Shown here: positions 55,929-64,000 of the stretch, piece by piece
How positions within the stretch are numbered: position 1 is the first letter of the stretch
Layout of the letters: every line of letters starts with the position of its first letter
Origin: Akkermansia muciniphila
GTDB lineage: Bacteria; Verrucomicrobiota; Verrucomicrobiia; Limisphaerales; SIBE01
NCBI GenBank assembly: GCA_945861765.1
Contig: CAMAWP010000003.1
Coordinates: 1-64,000, forward strand
Length of the DNA: 64,000 bases
Direction of reading: 5' to 3'
Position numbers and translations under genes: made by a program
The notes under the pieces: generated by a model
Seen by the model: only the letters and a program-made list of their open reading frames with translations
Told to the model about the DNA's origin: nothing
Database searches by the model: none

Positions 55929-57314
55929 ATGGAATCTCGCTCCTTAAGATATTTCGCCGAATCATGTGCGGGTGAACAAATTTATGGTTCACCGGACATC
56001 ATGATCCGCCGCATTAGCACGGACTCACGGCGAACGCAGGCGGGCGATTTATTCGTGGCTTTGGAAGGCGAGCGATTCGATGGCCATAGTTTTTTGGAGC
56101 AAGTTGCAAGCAATGGAGTTTCCGCTGTTGTTGTCAACCGTTCCAAGCTAGCCGGTGGCTTTGATCGTTGCGCCGTTCTCGTCGTCGAGAGCACCCGCCG
56201 GGCCTTGACTCAAATGGCAAAGCGCTATCGCCAGGACTTTAGTCTCCCTATTGTTACCGTGGGCGGCTCCAACGGCAAGACGACGACCAAAGATTTGCTC
56301 GCCTCGGTCCTGAGTGAGAAGCTTCCGACACTTTGGAGCGAAGCCAGTTTCAATAACGACATTGGTGTGCCCTTGACGTTGTTGAATTTGGAACAAACTC
56401 ACCGAGTCGCTGTGCTGGAAGTGGGCACTAACCATCCGGGTGAACTGGCTCCTTTGGTCGAGATGATCCGCCCGGATTATGGCGTTCTGACCAGTATTGG
56501 CCGCGAACACCTCGAGTTTTTTGGCGATATCGAGGGCGTCGCCGAAGAGGAGGGCTGGCTGGCAGAGCTATTGCCTGCCCACGGTAAGTTGTTCGTGAAT
56601 GGCGACAGCCCTGAAGTGGAGAAGATTGTTCAACGGACTCGCGCCAGCGTTGTTCGAGTAGGGATCTCGAAGGGGAATGATTGGCGGGCAAGCCAAGTTA
56701 GAGCAGATGAAGCCGGCCTCAATTTCAGGGTCGATGTTTCGGACGGCAACTACGCAGGTGAATACCGTCTGAATTTGCTGGGACGGCATCAAGTCGTCAA
56801 TGCGCTCCTGGCGATAGCCGTCGGGAAGGAGTTCGGTTTGAGCTCTGTTCAAATCCAGAGCGGTCTGGACAAATGCCGTGCCTCGAAAATGCGGCTGCAA
56901 CTTTGGAAAGTGAAAGATGTGCAGGTGCTCGATGATACTTATAATGCAAATGCTGATTCGATGAGAGCTGCTCTCGAAACGTTACACGACTTCCCTTGTC
57001 GAGGACGTCGGATCGCCGTCTTGGGCGACATGGCTGAACTCGGCGCGCACGGGCTCGCCGCGCACGCCGAGATAGGTCGGCACGCCGCTGAACTCGGCGT
57101 CGGACATTTATTTGCCGTTGGAAAAATGGCGTTGGTTGTAGCTCGCGCGGCTCGCGAAGCGGGACTAAGCGCCGTGAGAGAATTTATTGCGGTCGAGGCC
57201 GCGGCGTCGGCTCTTCGGGATTTCGTGCAGGCAGGCGACGTGGTGTTGTTGAAGGCTTCACGCGCTGCTCGGCTGGAGCGAATTGGCGATGTCTTACGGA
57301 ATGTGGCAACCTAA
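55929..57314 (+). CDS. murF: UDP-MurNAc-tripeptide-D-Ala-D-Ala ligase MurF
   Basis: 461 residues. The Mur ligase ATP loop GGSNGKTTTKDLL (near 115), the N-terminal STDSRRTQAGDLFVALEGERFDG (UDP-binding domain; longer motif shown only in part), EVGTNHPGEL, and the C-terminal RIAVLGDMAELGAHGLAAH. It adds D-Ala-D-Ala to the tripeptide. Adjacent to mraY, as usual. Confidence 0.96.
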   Translation: MESRSLRYFAESCAGEQIYGSPDIMIRRISTDSRRTQAGDLFVALEGERFDGHSFLEQVASNGVSAVVVNRSKLAGGFDRCAVLVVESTRRALTQMAKRYRQDFSLPIVTVGGSNGKTTTKDLLASVLSEKLPTLWSEASFNNDIGVPLTLLNLEQTHRVAVLEVGTNHPGELAPLVEMIRPDYGVLTSIGREHLEFFGDIEGVAEEEGWLAELLPAHGKLFVNGDSPEVEKIVQRTRASVVRVGISKGNDWRASQVRADEAGLNFRVDVSDGNYAGEYRLNLLGRHQVVNALLAIAVGKEFGLSSVQIQSGLDKCRASKMRLQLWKVKDVQVLDDTYNANADSMRAALETLHDFPCRGRRIAVLGDMAELGAHGLAAHAEIGRHAAELGVGHLFAVGKMALVVARAAREAGLSAVREFIAVEAAASALRDFVQAGDVVLLKASRAARLERIGDVLRNVAT

Positions 57315-57366
57315 GAAATAACAACGGACTCAGGCGGTGGCACTTCCGCCATTGAGCCCAGACAAA

Positions 57367-58515
57367 ATGCTTTTTTATTTGAGCCAATACGTACATGACC
57401 GGGTGGCAGAGACGGAGTGGGCAGACTATTTCTCCTATCTCCGGGTCTTCCGCTATATCACCTTCCGCAGCGCCGGCGCGGCGATCACAGCATTGGTGCT
57501 CAGTTGGGTTATGGGTCCTAGAGTCATCGCTTGGCTGAAAGAATTGAAGTTCGGTCAGAATTACGCGGACAAGGCGGAAGAAACCGGCGGCATGGCGGCT
57601 CGAGTGCTGGATAAAAAAGGCACACCCACGATGGGCGGTGTGCTCATCGTCACGGCCATGGATTTGTCCGCGCTTCTATGGGCTCAGTGGAACGAGCTGG
57701 TGGTATTGACCTTGCTTTCCTTGGTCGTGCTCGCGGGACTTGGGTTTTACGACGATTACGCGAAGGTCACTCAGCAGAATAATCGGGGTGCCAAGTCTTA
57801 TGTGAAGCTCTGCGTGCAAACGTTGCTCGCTTTGGTCATCGGCGGCTGGCTTTTTCTCCTGCCCGCCCGGAGCCAATTGATCACCGAGATCATGGTTCCG
57901 TTCTTCAAGTATCCGGTGTTAACGGGAGTCGCTGGCTTGGGGTTGGCTCTGACGGTCGTGACAATTGTCGGCAGCTCGAATGCAGTTAATCTGACCGATG
58001 GGTTGGATGGTCTTGCCATCGGCTGCACGCTCATCGTGACGACCGTCTTTTTAATTCTGACCTACATTGCCGGGAACACGGTCATCGCCACTTATTTGCA
58101 GGTGCCCTATGTGGCTGGGGCCGGTGAATTGACCGTCTTTTGCGCCGCCATGCTCGGAGCCGGTCTCGGTTTTCTGTGGTTTAATTGTCACCCCGCTCAA
58201 GTTTTTATGGGCGACACCGGATCGCTCGCGTTGGGAGGCGCATTGGGGATCATGGCTGTCTTAATCCATCAGCCGTTCGTCTTGTTGATTGCCGGGGGCG
58301 TGTTTGTGGCTGAAGCGGTCTCCGTTCTTTGCCAAACTGGATGGTATAAATATACGAGGCTCCGGTACGGAACTGGGCGCCGGATTTTCCTGATGGCTCC
58401 GCTGCACCATCATTTTGAAAAAAAAGGTTGGTACGAATCGCAGGTGGTCACACGCTTTTACATTCTTTGTGTGCTCTGCGCCGTGGTGGCGCTCAGCACG
58501 TTGAAGCTCCGATGA
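57367..58515 (+). CDS. mraY: Phospho-MurNAc-pentapeptide translocase MraY
   Basis: 382 residues from ATG 57367, which aligns with the usual MraY N-terminus; a GTG at 57337 in the same frame would add 10 residues. About ten transmembrane helices. Motifs: KGTPTMGG, FYDDYAKV, NLTDGLDGLAIG, WFNCHPAQVFMGDTGSLALG and MAPLHHHFEKKGW (catalytic Asp and His clusters). Makes lipid I at the inner membrane. Confidence 0.96.
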   Translation: MLFYLSQYVHDRVAETEWADYFSYLRVFRYITFRSAGAAITALVLSWVMGPRVIAWLKELKFGQNYADKAEETGGMAARVLDKKGTPTMGGVLIVTAMDLSALLWAQWNELVVLTLLSLVVLAGLGFYDDYAKVTQQNNRGAKSYVKLCVQTLLALVIGGWLFLLPARSQLITEIMVPFFKYPVLTGVAGLGLALTVVTIVGSSNAVNLTDGLDGLAIGCTLIVTTVFLILTYIAGNTVIATYLQVPYVAGAGELTVFCAAMLGAGLGFLWFNCHPAQVFMGDTGSLALGGALGIMAVLIHQPFVLLIAGGVFVAEAVSVLCQTGWYKYTRLRYGTGRRIFLMAPLHHHFEKKGWYESQVVTRFYILCVLCAVVALSTLKLR

Positions 58516-58529
58516 GAATTTACACCGAG

Positions 58530-58605
58530 ATGCTGGGTGCTCAATGCACGGTCCTCGATAGTTATGGGAGATTGGATTCCATAGCCAGGGCTGGGCACCC
58601 AACAT
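58530..58605. other. Inverted repeat in the mraY-murD gap
   Basis: ATGCTGGGTGC (58530-58540) pairs with GCACCCAACAT (58595-58605) with one mismatch, and an inner pair TATGG/CCATA (58563, 58579) extends the possible fold. It fills the only sizeable gap between mur genes here and has no T-tract, so it is not a standard terminator; it might act as a weak attenuator or processing site. Confidence 0.4.
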
Positions 58606-58615
58606 CGTTTTGAGC

Positions 58616-60157
58616 ATGCACGCGCTGGGAAACAAGAACGTTTTGGTCATCGGACTCGGGCTGAGTGGCCAAGCTGCTTGCCGTCTCTTGCGGAAACGGG
58701 AAGCGATCGTGACAGCGATAGACAGCGCCAATACCGATGCCTTGCAAGCCGATGCGAATCGATTGCGGGCCTTGGGAGTCAAGGTTGAATTGGGAGCCAC
58801 AGCTCCTCCGGCGGAGCGGTTCGAATTGGTGGTAGTTAGTCCAGGTGTGCCACCGAAATCACCATTAATGCAAGGCATCGCTCACGATCAAGTCCCTTTG
58901 ATCGGCGAATTGGAACTTGGATTTCAACAGTCGCTTTGTCTGAATATCGCCATCACAGGAACGAATGGCAAAACGACTACGGCTGAGCTCATCGAGCGAA
59001 TGCTGACTCATGCCCACCGCAAGACGATCGCCGCCGGGAATATTGGTCTGCCATTGTGCGATGTGGTCGATCAGACAAAAGAGCTGGATTTTTTGACTCT
59101 CGAAGTCAGCTCCTTCCAGTTGGAGACTACACAATTTTTTCGTCCGGCTGTCGCGGTTCTCCTCAACATCACTCCCGACCATCTGGATCGTTATGCGTCC
59201 ATGGCAGATTACGCTCGGGCCAAAGCCCGAGTGTTTATGAATCAACAGCCCTTTGATTGGGCTGTCGTCCAGAGCGAAGCGCTCGCGCAAATTCAGTCGC
59301 TCAATCTTCCCGTGCCGTCCAAAGTTATTACGTTCAGTGCGATTGATCAGCGGGCTGATATTTATTTGGATCGCGGTTTACTCATTAGCCGTATGCCGGA
59401 CTGGACTGGGCCGCTCTTGGATATGGAGGCCTGTCAGATCGAGGGCCCGCACAACGCAGAAAACATGATGGCCACCCTGGCGGTCGGGAGAGTTCTTCGC
59501 CTGCCTTTGGAACAGACCATCGAATCTTTGCGGGCTTATCGTCCTCCTCCACACCGTTGCGAGCGAGTGGCCGAAATTAAGGGCATTCATTTTATCAACG
59601 ATTCAAAGGCAACCAATCTCGACGCCGTTGAAAAGGCCCTATTGTCCGTGCCGAGCGGAACGGCGGGAGAGCCGAACGTCCTCTTGATCGCGGGCGGCAA
59701 GGACAAGGGATTGGAATATCACGACATTGGGCCGCTTCTGGCCAAGCGTGTAAAACATGCGTTTTTGATCGGTGAAACCCGAGAAAGAATCCAGTCGGCG
59801 TGGAGCCTGTTTACTCCTTGTACTCTCGCAAACTCACTGCCCGACGCCGTTTCCATGGCATACGAGAACGCTGTTTCCGGCGACGTTGTGTTACTCTCTC
59901 CCGCCTGTTCTAGTTTTGACATGTTTCAAAACTACCAGCACCGAGGCGAAGTATTCCGACGTTCCGTGCAGCAACTGCTTTCAACCTGCCAGGCGATCCT
60001 CCCCCAGGGCAAGTCCGGCCTAGCTCCCACCGAACCGAATTCTCCGGAACTATCAGAGGAGCCATTTTCGAATAATATTTCGTCGCGAGGGTTTCTCACC
60101 AAGAGTTCCGCGATGAACAAATCTGAATCCAACACACCTCATAACAACCAACATTAA
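58616..60157 (+). CDS. murD: UDP-MurNAc-L-Ala-D-Glu ligase MurD with C-terminal extension
   Basis: 513 residues from ATG 58616; a TTG two codons earlier is possible. Motifs: VLVIGLGLSGQAACRLL, TGTNGKTTTAEL, LEVSSFQLETT, NITPDHLDRYASM and NDSKATNLDAVEKAL. Typical MurD ends near 450; this one has about 55 extra residues after the LLSPACSSFDMFQNYQHRGE block and helix, rich in Ser, Pro and Asn and probably disordered. Adds D-glutamate. Confidence 0.95.
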   Translation: MHALGNKNVLVIGLGLSGQAACRLLRKREAIVTAIDSANTDALQADANRLRALGVKVELGATAPPAERFELVVVSPGVPPKSPLMQGIAHDQVPLIGELELGFQQSLCLNIAITGTNGKTTTAELIERMLTHAHRKTIAAGNIGLPLCDVVDQTKELDFLTLEVSSFQLETTQFFRPAVAVLLNITPDHLDRYASMADYARAKARVFMNQQPFDWAVVQSEALAQIQSLNLPVPSKVITFSAIDQRADIYLDRGLLISRMPDWTGPLLDMEACQIEGPHNAENMMATLAVGRVLRLPLEQTIESLRAYRPPPHRCERVAEIKGIHFINDSKATNLDAVEKALLSVPSGTAGEPNVLLIAGGKDKGLEYHDIGPLLAKRVKHAFLIGETRERIQSAWSLFTPCTLANSLPDAVSMAYENAVSGDVVLLSPACSSFDMFQNYQHRGEVFRRSVQQLLSTCQAILPQGKSGLAPTEPNSPELSEEPFSNNISSRGFLTKSSAMNKSESNTPHNNQH

Positions 60158-60172
60158 CCAGCGCCAAAGTCC

Positions 60173-61003
60173 ATGAACATTCCCAACTCACCCATGCTCC
60201 AGAGTCCGCTCCAGCAGCGCCCTGCCAATGGCAAATCCAGCGTCCACATCGTCGTTTTTACGACAGTCGCCCTTCACGCCGTTTTCTTTAGCGGCCTTCT
60301 CATGCTAGGTTGCGGTCGAGAGAAAGTTGCGGCCAAGAAGGCCGAACCCACCAACAACGTTGCAGACGTGCTTCCGAAGCTCGATACGAATGCCGGCTAT
60401 TATTCAAGCTTCGGCGACGTCCCGGCGGTCAGTACTAATGTTCCGGCGACGAATGAGTTCTTGCTGCGGCCACCTCAGTCGGTTTTGGCCACACCGACAC
60501 CCCCGCCACCATCGCGCGAGACCCCCGGTGAATCCAAAGAATACACGATTGTTAAAGGCGACACTCTTGGAAAGATTGCCAAGGCACATGGCGTAACGCT
60601 TGCCGCCCTCAACAATGCTAATCCGGGCCTCGATTCCACTAAGCTTCGGCTGGCTCAGAAAATTCAGATTCCCGCTGCGAGCGCTGCTCCTGCTCGAGTT
60701 CCCGGGCTTGTTGAACCAGCTCGGGTCGAGACGGGTGACGGAAAAACCCATGTCGTCAAAGTAGGCGAAAATCTCACGAAAATTGCTAAGCAACACGGGA
60801 CGACAGCCTCGGCCATACGAGCTGCGAACAACATGAAGACAGATCAGTTGCTGGTCGGGAAGAAATTGAAAATACCGGCTTCTTCGGCTCCGACCGCATC
60901 CGTGAAAACAAACAAGTCAACGTCGGGGTCACCCCTTCCTTTGACCAATCCAGATCACGTCGAGCCGTTAAGGGCCGGATCCACGACAACGAACCTCCGC
61001 TAG
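60173..61003 (+). CDS. Two-LysM-domain envelope protein in the dcw cluster
   Basis: 276 residues. A hydrophobic segment (VVFTTVALHAVFFSGLLML, about 27-45) ends in GCG, either an uncleaved anchor or a weak lipobox. Two LysM domains follow: 123-168 (YTIVKGDTLGKIAKAHGVTL) and 192-236 (THVVKVGENLTKIAKQHGTT), linked by Ala/Pro-rich stretches, plus a Ser/Thr-rich tail. LysM binds peptidoglycan, so it likely sits in the periplasm near the septal synthases. No catalytic domain is present. Lies between murD and ftsW. Confidence 0.9.
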   Translation: MNIPNSPMLQSPLQQRPANGKSSVHIVVFTTVALHAVFFSGLLMLGCGREKVAAKKAEPTNNVADVLPKLDTNAGYYSSFGDVPAVSTNVPATNEFLLRPPQSVLATPTPPPPSRETPGESKEYTIVKGDTLGKIAKAHGVTLAALNNANPGLDSTKLRLAQKIQIPAASAAPARVPGLVEPARVETGDGKTHVVKVGENLTKIAKQHGTTASAIRAANNMKTDQLLVGKKLKIPASSAPTASVKTNKSTSGSPLPLTNPDHVEPLRAGSTTTNLR

Positions 61004-61066
61004 CGAGCCAGGGAGCCAGGGGGCCTGGGTGACCCGGGCGCGCTGCCGCGACTCGCCGATTCGAGA

Positions 61067-62200
61067 ATGAAAATTGCCTTCACGGTTCTGATCTCTTCTG
61101 TGGGCGTCTTGGTCTCCCTGGGCATGGTAGTGCTTTACAGCGCTGGCATGGGGAGAGGAGAAGCGAGTGCCCATTTTTTCCTCACGCAACTCGCTTGGTT
61201 TGGAATTGGTCTGGTCGCTTGCTGCTTGATGGCCACGATCGACTACCAGATCTTCAAAAAATTCGCTTTGGTTTTGTTCGCCGTGTCGGTTGTTCTGCTG
61301 CTGCTCGTGCTGGTGCCTGGAATCGGCTACAAGACCGGTGGAGCCCGGCGCTGGTTTCGTTACGGCATTAGTTTTCAGCCGTCGGAACTCGCTAAGCTCG
61401 GCCTGATCGTCATGGTCGCATGGTACTGTGAACGTTACCAATTGTTGTTGAGAAAAGCTAAGCAGGGCGTGGTTGTTCCCGGACTTTTTATCGGCTTGGT
61501 CTTGGTCTTGATTTTCCTGGAGCCAGACGTGGGGACGACGATCCTGCTGGCCGGGGTCAGTTCCATCATGCTTTTGGTGGCGGGGATCCGATGGTTGCAC
61601 TTCCTGCCGCCTTCTTGTTTGGGCATGGGTGCTTTGAGCCTGTTCTTGTGGCAGGACCCGATGAGATCGGAACGGATTTATTCCTGGCTTCATGTGGAAG
61701 AAACCAAGATGGAGAAAGGCTTGCAAGCCTGGCAGTCCATGCTCGCCTTTGGCTCCGGCGGCTGGCAAGGACTTGGTTTGGGGAATGGACGGCAGAAGTT
61801 GGGGTTTGTTCCCCAGCAACACACGGATTTCATCTTTTCGGTTATTGGCGAGGAGTTTGGGCTGATCGCCACGCTCACGGTTGTTCTGCTGTTCGTTCTC
61901 CTGGTGATCAGTGGTGTCTATATTTCCGGCAAATCTCGGGACGTCTTTGGATTGCTGCTCGGCACAGGGATTACTTTCATGATCGGCGCGCAGGCATTCA
62001 TCAACATAGGGGTGACTACGGGAGCTTTGCCCAATAAGGGCTTGCCCCTTCCGTTCATAAGTTTCGGTGGCTCCAATCTTTTGTTGATGCTGGGCTGCAT
62101 TGGAATACTCCTCAGTATCGGCCGCCATGCGGCTGACCGGACGGAGGATGCCTCGGGACGATTCCATTCCACAGAGGTGTTAGCGGGCCAACTTTCCTAA
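61067..62200 (+). CDS. ftsW: Septal peptidoglycan glycosyltransferase FtsW
   Basis: 377 residues, SEDS family with about ten transmembrane helices. Diagnostic segments: GARRWFRYGISFQPSELAK near residue 90, LEPDVGTTILLAGV near 155, KLGFVPQQHTDFIFSVIGEE (with the catalytic-region Asp) and GLPLPFISFGGSNL near 330. It polymerises lipid II together with FtsI. Its stop overlaps the murG start (TAATG). Short N-terminus compared with E. coli FtsW. Confidence 0.95.
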   Translation: MKIAFTVLISSVGVLVSLGMVVLYSAGMGRGEASAHFFLTQLAWFGIGLVACCLMATIDYQIFKKFALVLFAVSVVLLLLVLVPGIGYKTGGARRWFRYGISFQPSELAKLGLIVMVAWYCERYQLLLRKAKQGVVVPGLFIGLVLVLIFLEPDVGTTILLAGVSSIMLLVAGIRWLHFLPPSCLGMGALSLFLWQDPMRSERIYSWLHVEETKMEKGLQAWQSMLAFGSGGWQGLGLGNGRQKLGFVPQQHTDFIFSVIGEEFGLIATLTVVLLFVLLVISGVYISGKSRDVFGLLLGTGITFMIGAQAFINIGVTTGALPNKGLPLPFISFGGSNLLLMLGCIGILLSIGRHAADRTEDASGRFHSTEVLAGQLS

Positions 62201-63423
62201 TGCCGATGCCAACACCAAATCCGTTCGTCGTGATTGCCTGTGGTGGGACAGGGGGGCATCTCTTTCCGGGGATTGCTATCGCCGAGGCGCTTCAGCAAAA
62301 GGCTTGTGACATTGCACTTATCGTCTCTCCGAAGGAGGTGGATCAGGAGGCCGTAAAATCGGCAACCGGATTCGAGGTGAGGACTCTGCCGACCATTGCG
62401 CTGCAAGATGGCAACTGGACAGCCTTCGTTAGAGGATGCTGGGCTTCTTACCGCATTTGCGCGCGAGGCTTTAAAGCGCGGCAGCCCGACGCTGTTCTCG
62501 CGATGGGCGGCTTCACGAGCGCACCTCCGATTCTCGCCGGAAAATTCGCTGGCGCCGCGACTTTCTTGCATGAATCGAACGCGATCCCGGGACGAGCTAA
62601 TCGATGGCTCGCCCCTTTGGTGGATCAGATTTTTGTCGGCTTTCAAATGGCGACCCGACGGCTTCGCCATCAATCGGTCAAGGTTGTTGGAACACCTGTC
62701 CGCCCTGCCTTTAGTCCCCTGGAGACTGCAGCTTGTCGAATGGCTCTCGGCCTGAATCCGGCCAAACCGGTGTTGCTGGTGATGGGGGGAAGCCAGGGGG
62801 CCAGCGGCATCAACGACCTGTTGAGACAAGCATTGCCTATCCTTTCCGCTCGCCTCCCTGAATTGCAATTCGTGCATCTCACCGGATCGAGTGACAAAGA
62901 AAAGGTGGCCGCTGATTATGCCCTGCACAAGCGCCGCGCGGTGGTCTTCCCGTTTCTCACGGAGATGGAGCTGGCTCTAGGCGCCGCAACCATCGCTTTG
63001 AGCCGGTCTGGAGCGTCGTCTTTGGCCGAATTCGCGGCCATGCGCTTGCCCGCGATTTTGATTCCATTTCCTTCGGCAGCGGATAACCACCAGTTTTACA
63101 ACGCGCGCGCTTTCGCTGAAACGGGAGCGGCTGTGCAACTCGATCAAGCGAGCGTCACGCTGGAAAAGCTGACAGATCAGATCGTCCTGTTGATCGAAGA
63201 CACCAAAGCTCGAGTTGCCATGACGTCTGCTTTGGAGCGGTGGCATTATCCGGACGCTGCTGAAGAAGTTGCCAAGTCTATCTTAAGACGACTAGGGGTC
63301 GCAGACGTTGGTCCCCCAGTTCACAAGCCCGAAGACTCGAAAAGTTTAGGCTCTTCATCTCTGAAAGAACCGCCTGGCCGCGAGGTGAATCCTCAACTCT
63401 GCCTCTCCCGATCAAACCTGTGA
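62200..63423 (+). CDS. murG: UDP-GlcNAc:lipid I transferase MurG
   Basis: 407 residues; family members are usually near 355-370. Motifs: IACGGTGGHLFPGIAIAEAL, AMGGFTSAPPILAGK, HESNAIPGRANRWLA, LVMGGSQGASGIND and RSGASSLAEFAAMRLPAILI. Peripheral membrane GT28 enzyme that makes lipid II. The last 45 residues after the helical C-terminus (VGPPVHKPEDSKSLGSSSLK) look disordered. The stop overlaps the murC start (GTGA). Confidence 0.96.
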   Translation: MPMPTPNPFVVIACGGTGGHLFPGIAIAEALQQKACDIALIVSPKEVDQEAVKSATGFEVRTLPTIALQDGNWTAFVRGCWASYRICARGFKARQPDAVLAMGGFTSAPPILAGKFAGAATFLHESNAIPGRANRWLAPLVDQIFVGFQMATRRLRHQSVKVVGTPVRPAFSPLETAACRMALGLNPAKPVLLVMGGSQGASGINDLLRQALPILSARLPELQFVHLTGSSDKEKVAADYALHKRRAVVFPFLTEMELALGAATIALSRSGASSLAEFAAMRLPAILIPFPSAADNHQFYNARAFAETGAAVQLDQASVTLEKLTDQIVLLIEDTKARVAMTSALERWHYPDAAEEVAKSILRRLGVADVGPPVHKPEDSKSLGSSSLKEPPGREVNPQLCLSRSNL

Positions 63424-64000
63424 CGGATCTCAACCCAGATCAAGTTGTTGAACTCCTTCAAATGAAAGGTCCGGGCGCAACCGTTTACTTGGTCGGCGCG
63501 GGCGGCTGCGGCATGAGCGGTCTCGGGCACCTTTTATTGGACATGGGATATTTGATCGCCGGATCGGATCTGGCTGTGAATACCGAGGTGCTGCAACTGC
63601 GCGCGCGCGGGGCCTTGATTCATTCTGGACATCTCGAAGGTCAGGTCATCGCGGCGCGTCCTTTTCTCGTGGTGTACTCGTCGGCGGTTCGACTGGGCAA
63701 CGCGGAGCTGCGAGAGGCTGAAGAGATGCAAGTTCCAGTCATCCGCCGAGGTGTTGCCTTGGCCGCATTGGTGCGCCGCCACCGCGGCATCGGGATTGCC
63801 GGAATGCATGGCAAGACCACGACTACGGCGCTTCTGGCCTTTGCCTTCCAGCAGCTCGCGATCAACGTGAGCTATGCTGTCGGTGCCTTGGTTCCCCAAC
63901 TCATCCCTCACGCAAAATCGGTGCCGGCTTCTCCATCTTCAGTCCAGGACTCTCAGCCTTATTTTGTCGTTGAAGCCGATGAGAGCGATGGCACTCTTCG
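63420..64000 (+). CDS. murC: UDP-MurNAc-L-alanine ligase MurC (partial, cut by window end)
   Basis: Starts at GTG 63420, overlapping the murG stop by 4 bases, and is open to the last base (193 codons seen). Diagnostic features: YLVGAGGCGMSGLGHLLL (UDP-binding Rossmann motif), SSAVRLGNAELREAEE, the ATP loop GIAGMHGKTTTTALL and VVEADESDGTL, the MurC-specific acidic motif. Adds L-alanine, the first residue of the stem peptide. Confidence 0.95.
   Translation, partial: MTDLNPDQVVELLQMKGPGATVYLVGAGGCGMSGLGHLLLDMGYLIAGSDLAVNTEVLQLRARGALIHSGHLEGQVIAARPFLVVYSSAVRLGNAELREAEEMQVPVIRRGVALAALVRRHRGIGIAGMHGKTTTTALLAFAFQQLAINVSYAVGALVPQLIPHAKSVPASPSSVQDSQPYFVVEADESDGTL

Noticed and set aside
60968-62167. 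399-codon minus-strand frame rich in Gln, Asp and His
   Set aside because: Exact antisense of ftsW; the composition mirrors hydrophobic codons.
1-64000. tRNA, rRNA and CRISPR arrays
   Set aside because: Scanning by eye showed no T-loop/acceptor pairs of a tRNA, no rRNA signatures and no regularly spaced repeats.

Overview
The window looks like a chromosomal segment of a Verrucomicrobiota bacterium, probably close to the Pedosphaera/Limisphaerales group. I infer this from family content, not from a search: secreted PVC-type dehydrogenase/HEAT/cytochrome proteins, a PSD1 (DUF1549/DUF1553) plus DUF1501 pair, a DUF6797 protein, ThuA-like proteins, pseudopilins with the '[10 protein letters not shown]...CMNN' continuation, and a dcw cluster. 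MurE carries the DNPR motif of meso-diaminopimelate ligases, so a Gram-negative-type peptidoglycan is expected.

Layout. 1-1351: decayed IS66 element. 1612-10547: secreted catabolic and surface proteins (ThuA-like, DUF6797, dehydrogenase/HEAT/haem protein, esterase) with an AT-rich fatty-acid desaturase among them. 10658-13146: two translationally coupled trypsin-like proteins, one catalytic and one with its active site lost. 13363-17594: a 24-bp perfect palindrome and a MacAB-like efflux operon (ATPase, two permeases, adaptor). 17953-20110: a small flagellin-end-like protein, then MsrB, glutathione peroxidase and a Dabb protein. 20596-24276: a ruined type I restriction locus (hsdS tail, hsdR front part) enclosing an intact ATPase plus TOPRIM-like gene pair. 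24286-29652: PSD1 and DUF1501 genes separated by an antisense ORF6N gene. 29794-36897: 7Fe ferredoxin, a long imperfect hairpin, a spermidine-synthase-like membrane protein, a porin broken by an in-frame TGA, an STN-subtilisin fusion and an FAH-family enzyme. 37097-41863: proS, two pseudopilins, a rho-independent terminator and tatD. 41946-46570 (minus strand): DUF167 and YggT genes, sucD, sucC and citrate synthase. 46963-49027: a small membrane protein, cobalamin adenosyltransferase and queA.

49158-64000 is the division and cell-wall cluster: MraZ boxes, mraZ, an unknown gene, rsmH, ftsL, ftsI, murE, a SIMPL-domain gene, murF, mraY, murD, a LysM gene, ftsW, murG and murC (cut by the window end). 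Many genes overlap by 1-4 bases, so they are probably co-translated. Together they make UDP-MurNAc-pentapeptide (MurC-F), lipid I and II (MraY, MurG), and polymerise and cross-link it at the septum (FtsW, FtsI with FtsL).

The strongest candidates for something less described are the ATPase/TOPRIM pair surviving inside the dead restriction locus, the protease/pseudoprotease pair, the Rex- or CRP-like palindrome before the efflux operon, and three non-canonical genes in the dcw cluster.
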